From: RDYZ01 sp964518905
GTDB lineage: Bacteria > Cyanobacteriota > Cyanobacteriia > Cyanobacteriales > Geitlerinemataceae
DNA length: 64,000 nt
Direction: 5' to 3'
NCBI GenBank assembly: GCA_964518905.1
Contig: CAZFJL010000006.1
Span: forward strand, 1 to 64,000
The notes under the pieces were generated by a model. It had not been told where the DNA came from and searched no databases. It saw nothing but the letters and a program-made list of their open reading frames with translations. Positions 59,807 to 64,000 of the stretch are shown here, in pieces (position 1 is the first letter of the stretch; the number at the start of each line of letters is the position of its first letter). Position numbers and translations under genes: made by a program.

Positions 59807-60988
59807 CTAGCGCCACTGTAACGCCAGCACAATATCGAGCTGATCGACCTCGCGTCCATTCGCTACACTCGATGCCGCCTCAAACCGCCAGCCCTCGATT
59901 AGCGTTTCGACGAACGGCTCGAATTGGGGGAGTTCACGATCGCGATCGGGTTCCAGGATGCGAACAAGGCTGGGTCTGCCGTTGGGGTCGATCGATAGCT
60001 CGACGTGGAGTGCGATCGCGAACGGGATCGCCAGATCGTCGGGCAACAGCGCGGGGTCTGCGTTGACGGGAAGATCGATATTGGCGGCGGGTGCGGTGAG
60101 TTGCGCGGGGTTGCGATCGGGGTCGGTGTTGACGCTGGCGATCGGGGTGAGGCGCACGATTAAGCCGAGGCGATCGTCTCCGGTGCTGGTGTTCGTATCC
60201 TCGCCGTTACCGGTGGGCGAGTCGGAACTAGGGTCAGAATCATTGCCCTGCGGATCATTTCCTGTTGGGCTACCGTCAGCGTTATCACTGGAGCTTTCAC
60301 CTAAATCGCCCGTCGGATTTTCGCTTTGACGGTCTTGATCCTCTGGAGCATTCTGATCGTCGTTGTCACTATTATTTGGTGGTGTTGCAATCGGTGTTGG
60401 TGTTGCAATCGGTGGTGGTGTCGCAATCGGTGGTGGTGTTGAAATCGGTGTTGGGCTTTGTGTGGATCTTGGGACTGGAGGTGATGGGTTTGGATTGGAG
60501 GACGGGACAAGATTTGGATCAGTTCGATCGATTTGATCCGCAGCGTCACTCGTGGCGATCGTGTTGTTCGTTTCGATCGATGGTGATGGTACGGCTTGAG
60601 GTGCGGCTTGAGGTGCGGCTTGTGTCGCTGTTTGGGGCACGGTGGCCGGGGCGTTAGACGCTGCGTTTGTACCGGCTTGGCCTCCAGTATCGCGATCGGG
60701 CAAGGCGATCACCCCAATTTCGATCGCGCCCAGTCCTGCGCCATCTCCCTGATCCACCGAAGCGCGACGGGCTTCACTCGATCGATAGGATACGGCCAGC
60801 ACGATCGTTAGAATCACGCCATGCACGGCGATCGAGCCGATCGCCAAACGCGACCATAACCCCGACGGATCGCGCCTGATCCGGCTGCCGCTGCGGACGC
60901 GCCCGAGTTTAGGCGTAATGGCGGTTGCGGCTGGGAGGGGAGTTAAGTCGGGATTACTGAAAAGTGACGATCGATCAGGCTCTGACAT
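59807..60988 (-). CDS. TonB-like energy transducer protein with long Pro/Ser-rich linker
   Basis: About 393 aa. A cytoplasmic N-terminus is followed by one membrane helix (LAIGSIAVHGVILTIVLAVSY). A very long periplasmic low-complexity linker (about 85-270) contains AAPQAAPQA repeats, PIATPPPIATPTPIATPP repeats and an acidic Asp/Asn/Ser-rich part. The C-terminal ~100 residues (ALHVELSIDPNGRPSLVRIL, FVETLIEGWRFEAA) have the shape of the TonB C-terminal domain. This layout fits TonB, which transmits proton-motive force to outer-membrane receptors. No ExbB/ExbD genes are adjacent. It could also be a TonB-like protein of another role. Confidence 0.75.
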   Translation of the reverse strand: MSEPDRSSLFSNPDLTPLPAATAITPKLGRVRSGSRIRRDPSGLWSRLAIGSIAVHGVILTIVLAVSYRSSEARRASVDQGDGAGLGAIEIGVIALPDRDTGGQAGTNAASNAPATVPQTATQAAPQAAPQAVPSPSIETNNTIATSDAADQIDRTDPNLVPSSNPNPSPPVPRSTQSPTPISTPPPIATPPPIATPTPIATPPNNSDNDDQNAPEDQDRQSENPTGDLGESSSDNADGSPTGNDPQGNDSDPSSDSPTGNGEDTNTSTGDDRLGLIVRLTPIASVNTDPDRNPAQLTAPAANIDLPVNADPALLPDDLAIPFAIALHVELSIDPNGRPSLVRILEPDRDRELPQFEPFVETLIEGWRFEAASSVANGREVDQLDIVLALQWR

Positions 60989-61056
60989 GGGATTGAGCAA
61001 GCATTCATGAATTCGAGCATCCGTCTAATCCAAACAGCGGGTTGTTCGCGCTGGCA

Positions 61057-61914
61057 TTACGATCGCGCGGCGACCAGTTGATCGAGTTCGCGCTGCATGA
61101 CCGATCGCACATGATCACAACATTTTTCGACGTATTGCCGATCGCGTGCCGCCTCTCGTCCCGATCGCTCAAAGACGATCGGCTCACAGATGCGCGTTTG
61201 AATCGACACCGGCAGCGGCAGATTTGGCCAGGGGCCGATCGATAATCCCCAGGGCAAACCGAGATAAACCGGGTACACCTCCGGGTCAAGATCGAGGTTT
61301 CCCGGCCACTTCATCCAGCCGCGATCGTGCAGTTGTTTCGCCAGCGGATAGAGATCGTCCAAGATGATCAGCGTCTCGTGTGCGCCGTTGGAAATCACCG
61401 GCACGATCGGCACATTGCAGCGCAACGCCAGCTTAATAAACCCGACTCGTCCGGCAAATTCGATCTGATGACGCTGGCGATGGGGACGAAACACATCCTG
61501 AGCGCCGCCGGGATAGACCAAAACGCTCGCGCCACTGTTTAGCGCGGCGATGCCCATTTTCGGGTGTGCCTGAAGTGCGCCAAACTGAGCCGCTGCACGC
61601 GAGAGGGTGGTGGATTGATACCACAGATTGCGATGGGACAGGCCATACATCGGGCGCGTCAGACCCTCACGGCGAAACCAGTCGTACATCGTCATGTACA
61701 TATCCGGCGCGGCCAGTCCGCCATTGTGCGATCCCACAAACAACGCCCCCGATCGCGGCACATGTTCCCAGCCGCTGGTTTGCACCCGAAAGTAATGATC
61801 GTAGAGCCAACGCCAAATCGGCATCCAGCGGGCGATTTCGGTCGGGTCGCGATCGTCGAGCGACCAGCCGTATTCCTCCGGTTTGCGAGGATCGTGAGGT
61901 ATCGATGGGGGCAT
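61057..61914 (-). CDS. Lysophospholipid acyltransferase-family protein (DGAT2/PlsC-like)
   Basis: A 285-aa acyltransferase. The acyltransferase His motif region reads LFVGSHNGGLAAPD, followed by the Gly/Pro motif SVLVYPGGAQDVFRP, which is close to the PGGxxE motif of the diacylglycerol and wax acyltransferase group. VPIVPVISNGAHE is the fourth conserved block. It probably acylates a lysolipid or diacylglycerol. I chose the ATG at 61914 because the protein-like sequence begins at MPPSIPHDPRKPEEYGW; the frame is open 49 codons further upstream, overlapping the next gene. Confidence 0.85.
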   Translation of the reverse strand: MPPSIPHDPRKPEEYGWSLDDRDPTEIARWMPIWRWLYDHYFRVQTSGWEHVPRSGALFVGSHNGGLAAPDMYMTMYDWFRREGLTRPMYGLSHRNLWYQSTTLSRAAAQFGALQAHPKMGIAALNSGASVLVYPGGAQDVFRPHRQRHQIEFAGRVGFIKLALRCNVPIVPVISNGAHETLIILDDLYPLAKQLHDRGWMKWPGNLDLDPEVYPVYLGLPWGLSIGPWPNLPLPVSIQTRICEPIVFERSGREAARDRQYVEKCCDHVRSVMQRELDQLVAARS

Positions 61915-62018
61915 GGCGATCGCGGCGGATAACGAAGGAGAACAGGAAACGCGCAAACACGGTTTAGCGTACAAACATTTGTAAACATTAGTGTAATGCG
62001 GTTCTGTGTTGGCGACGG

Positions 62019-62444
62019 TTATGCCTCGGCTTGACGAGCACTTTGTAAAAATTGTCCCCACTTGGCGGCGAGTTCGAGATCGGTGAACGGGAGGCGAACG
62101 GGTTCGTCAGCGGTGCGATCGAGCTGTAAAACGAAGCGCTTACCTTTGGGCAGGTCGGCCAAATCGCGATCGAGGTCAACCCGGCGATCGTCCACGAGCA
62201 GGTACAAATCGCTGATATCCGCCAGATCGAACTGGCCATATTCAAGAATGCCGCGACGTCGCGAAACGCCCCAAGTCAAGGTCGAATCTTTCATACCTAG
62301 CACGGACAACACATCATATTTGGCGCGATCGAACTGCCGTTCCCACGCCTGAAAAACCGACACTTTTTGATACTCATTCCACCCCGCCCAGGCCAAGCCA
62401 AAAAACAGCACCAGCAATGGCAACCACATCAAACCGCGTTCCAT
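62019..62444 (-). CDS. Single-pass membrane protein of unknown function
   Basis: A 141-aa protein with an N-terminal membrane helix (LMWLPLLVLFFGLAWAGW). A cytoplasmic domain follows, with alternating hydrophobic strands (GILEYGQFDLADISDLYLLV, RFVLQLDRTADEPVRLPFTD) and a closing helix, an arrangement like a PH-type domain. I do not recognise the family. It lies about 100 bases upstream of the acyltransferase gene on the same strand, so the two may be an operon, and it is divergent from the partial gene at the right edge. Confidence 0.75.
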   Translation of the reverse strand: MERGLMWLPLLVLFFGLAWAGWNEYQKVSVFQAWERQFDRAKYDVLSVLGMKDSTLTWGVSRRRGILEYGQFDLADISDLYLLVDDRRVDLDRDLADLPKGKRFVLQLDRTADEPVRLPFTDLELAAKWGQFLQSARQAEA

Positions 62445-62649
62445 AATCCTCGTTCGCCCCTTATGCGTAAATCCTAGGTTTCAGTAAATATCAATCGTAA
62501 ATCTCAGCTTAGAAGGTATCTCAACGAACGTACTGATTCTCAGGCGAACGGGGAAAAAACCGTAACGCGAATCCGTTTCGAGTCGGGCGCGAATACTAGA
62601 CAATAGAAATACCCGCCTCGTCACTCTCTGCAATTTTGCCCCTGTTGCT

Positions 62650-64000
62650 GTGCCTGCATCTCCTCACTATCAGAGCCGCCTGTTTAACTTTGTGACCGAT
62701 CGCGCCCTGCGGTGGAGCGATCGCGCTGTGCAGGCGTTGCGACACGCACAGATTGCAGCAACCACGGTGGCGCGTAGCGTGCTGTTGCCGCTCTGGGCGA
62801 TCGCCGAAAATCTGGGCATTCACCCGCCGCAACTCCCCGGCTTTGGCCGTTCGGTTACCGATCGATCCGTCTTCGCGCCCGGTGCGGACGATGAGCAGAA
62901 CAGTGATCGCGGTCATGATCATCAGGCTCTCGACGCTGATGCACCGATTCGCGCGACGCTGACGATGCTCGAAGCCGTGGGCTGGCCGACGGTGGATCGA
63001 CTCGATCGCGAGGCGCTCCAACCCGCAGATCCCGATCACCAATCGCCAATCCGTTGGTTCGATCGCTCCGAATTGTCCAATCCGCCCGAACCGCCCGAAC
63101 CGCTGGCGATCCAACTTAGCGAACGGGAATTACGCGCGATCGCTCCCCACGGTAAACCGACCCACACATCACCGATTCGCGGTCTAGCCAGCGAACTCGG
63201 GCGTCACGATTTGGTTTTGATTTCCGCTAACAATGAAGTCGTCGCGCATTTGGGGGTATTCCCGCAACAAATCCTCGATCGCGACGTTCGGATTTTGCTA
63301 AACCAGCTCGCCCCGGCTTCGTTGCCGCCGACCCGATCGGGTTTAGCTGCTCTTCCCCCGGCCATCGGTCAGCTCGTTCAACCGTTACTCACGCGACTCG
63401 ATACGGGGCTGGCGCTTTTCGAGACGCGATCGCTGCCCCCCTCCGGCTTTGCGATCGCGCAACCCTTCGATCTCCACCACGAATTCGCCGAAACCGCCCT
63501 AGAAATGGCGATCGAGACACCGCTAGAACAGCTACAAACATCGCCCGCGTCTAACCTCAAAGCGCTGGAATTCTCTCTAACAGCATCGATCCAGTCTTTG
63601 ACGCGATCGCTTCTGCCCACTCCGATCGCCTCGCCTCCAGCATCCCCAAGCTTCTCTCCAATCTTAGATCCATCGAATCAACACTCCTTTGATCTACATC
63701 GCGATCTAGGTCGAGATCTAGACCTAAATTCGTCGTTGCTGTCTCCGTTGCGATCGCTCAATTCCTGGGCGATCGCCTTGCGTCCCCCCGCGAGTGTCAC
63801 GTCTGCGGATCACGATCGCGTCTCGCACACGACGATCGACGGATCGCAATGGTCGATCGATCCCGCCGATCCCTGGTGGCGTAACGCGATCGATCTGGCT
63901 CGCGCGGCGATCGTTTCGACCGTGAGCGCGATCGTGCCGGTCAAATCACCACAGCCTGACGCTGACGCGGCGAGTCATCCGCCCGATCTCGCTGACATGA
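62650..64000 (+). CDS. Partial gene of unknown function running off the right edge
   Basis: From a GTG at 62650 the frame stays open for 450 codons to the end of the window. The translation starts MPASPHYQSRLFNFVTDRAL and continues with RWSDRAVQALRHAQIAATT and LLPLWAIAENLGI, an amphipathic N-terminal region. A variable linker and a conserved-looking block follow (IRGLASELGRHDLVLISANN, VVAHLGVFPQQI). The rest is rich in Ser, Pro and Asp, with HIP1-type codon pairs (AIA, DR). No ATG start is visible nearby. I cannot assign a family; it resembles cyanobacterium-specific conserved proteins. Frame openness over this length makes coding very likely. Confidence 0.8.
   Translation, partial: MPASPHYQSRLFNFVTDRALRWSDRAVQALRHAQIAATTVARSVLLPLWAIAENLGIHPPQLPGFGRSVTDRSVFAPGADDEQNSDRGHDHQALDADAPIRATLTMLEAVGWPTVDRLDREALQPADPDHQSPIRWFDRSELSNPPEPPEPLAIQLSERELRAIAPHGKPTHTSPIRGLASELGRHDLVLISANNEVVAHLGVFPQQILDRDVRILLNQLAPASLPPTRSGLAALPPAIGQLVQPLLTRLDTGLALFETRSLPPSGFAIAQPFDLHHEFAETALEMAIETPLEQLQTSPASNLKALEFSLTASIQSLTRSLLPTPIASPPASPSFSPILDPSNQHSFDLHRDLGRDLDLNSSLLSPLRSLNSWAIALRPPASVTSADHDRVSHTTIDGSQWSIDPADPWWRNAIDLARAAIVSTVSAIVPVKSPQPDADAASHPPDLADM

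Overview
This 64 kb window is chromosomal DNA from a cyanobacterium of moderately high GC content. The HIP1-type palindrome GCGATCGC and its core CGATCG occur throughout the genes. The content is also cyanobacterial: a plant-type [2Fe-2S] ferredoxin, a CAAD/CURT1-type thylakoid protein, the ClpR-ClpP3 pair, a carboxysome-type CcmK shell protein, a pheophorbide-a-oxygenase-like Rieske protein, Cry-DASH and the SphR-SphS phosphate system. The genus cannot be fixed from sequence alone.

Layout. 0.1-9 kb: a Gfo/Idh/MocA oxidoreductase, petF, a minus-strand cell-wall group (AMIN amidase, murI, DUF1517-like protein), an alpha/beta hydrolase, infC, comF-like and a PEP-CTERM protein. 9-15.6 kb: a persulfide-dioxygenase-like hydrolase with a TauE/SafE exporter, an orphan FecCD permease overlapping a CpdA-like phosphodiesterase, and a UbiB/ABC1 kinase. 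15.8-23.5 kb: a large CHASE2 hybrid histidine kinase, an Omp85-type barrel protein, decayed IS200/IS605 sequence, a GAF-GGDEF diguanylate cyclase and the CAAD protein. 24-31 kb: mutL, a SpoU rRNA methyltransferase, an M23 lipoprotein, the Rieske oxygenase and clpR-clpP3. 31-38.4 kb: a J-domain protein, a CbbX/SpoVK-type AAA ATPase, a flavin reductase, a frameshifted gene, a Uma2 protein, Cry-DASH and plsY.

38.4-45.6 kb is the accessory island and the most interesting part. Two large dynamin-like GTPase genes resemble LeoBC and LeoA, which form the Eleos anti-phage system. Directly downstream is an AT-richer type II restriction-modification pair (a C5 methyltransferase and a probable endonuclease). 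A perfect 242-bp direct copy of the 3' end of leoA lies on the far side of the restriction-modification genes, and a 125-bp piece from the middle of leoBC lies between them and leoA. The locus therefore looks like one defence system inserted into another with duplication of flanking sequence.

46-64 kb returns to core genes: a GNAT enzyme, a degenerate histidine kinase, thioredoxin, a membrane-anchored spermidine-synthase-like protein with two uncharacterised partners, murD, rnc, an RTX-CAP secreted protein, cobH, a ccmK-like gene, sphR-sphS behind a clear row of Pho boxes, tRNA-Gly(TCC), a TonB-like protein, an acyltransferase, and a gene running off the right edge.

The intergenic regions hold at least four unrelated short elements with terminal inverted repeats (MITE-like), a large hairpin repeat in two copies, several dispersed short palindromes and a few clear terminators.
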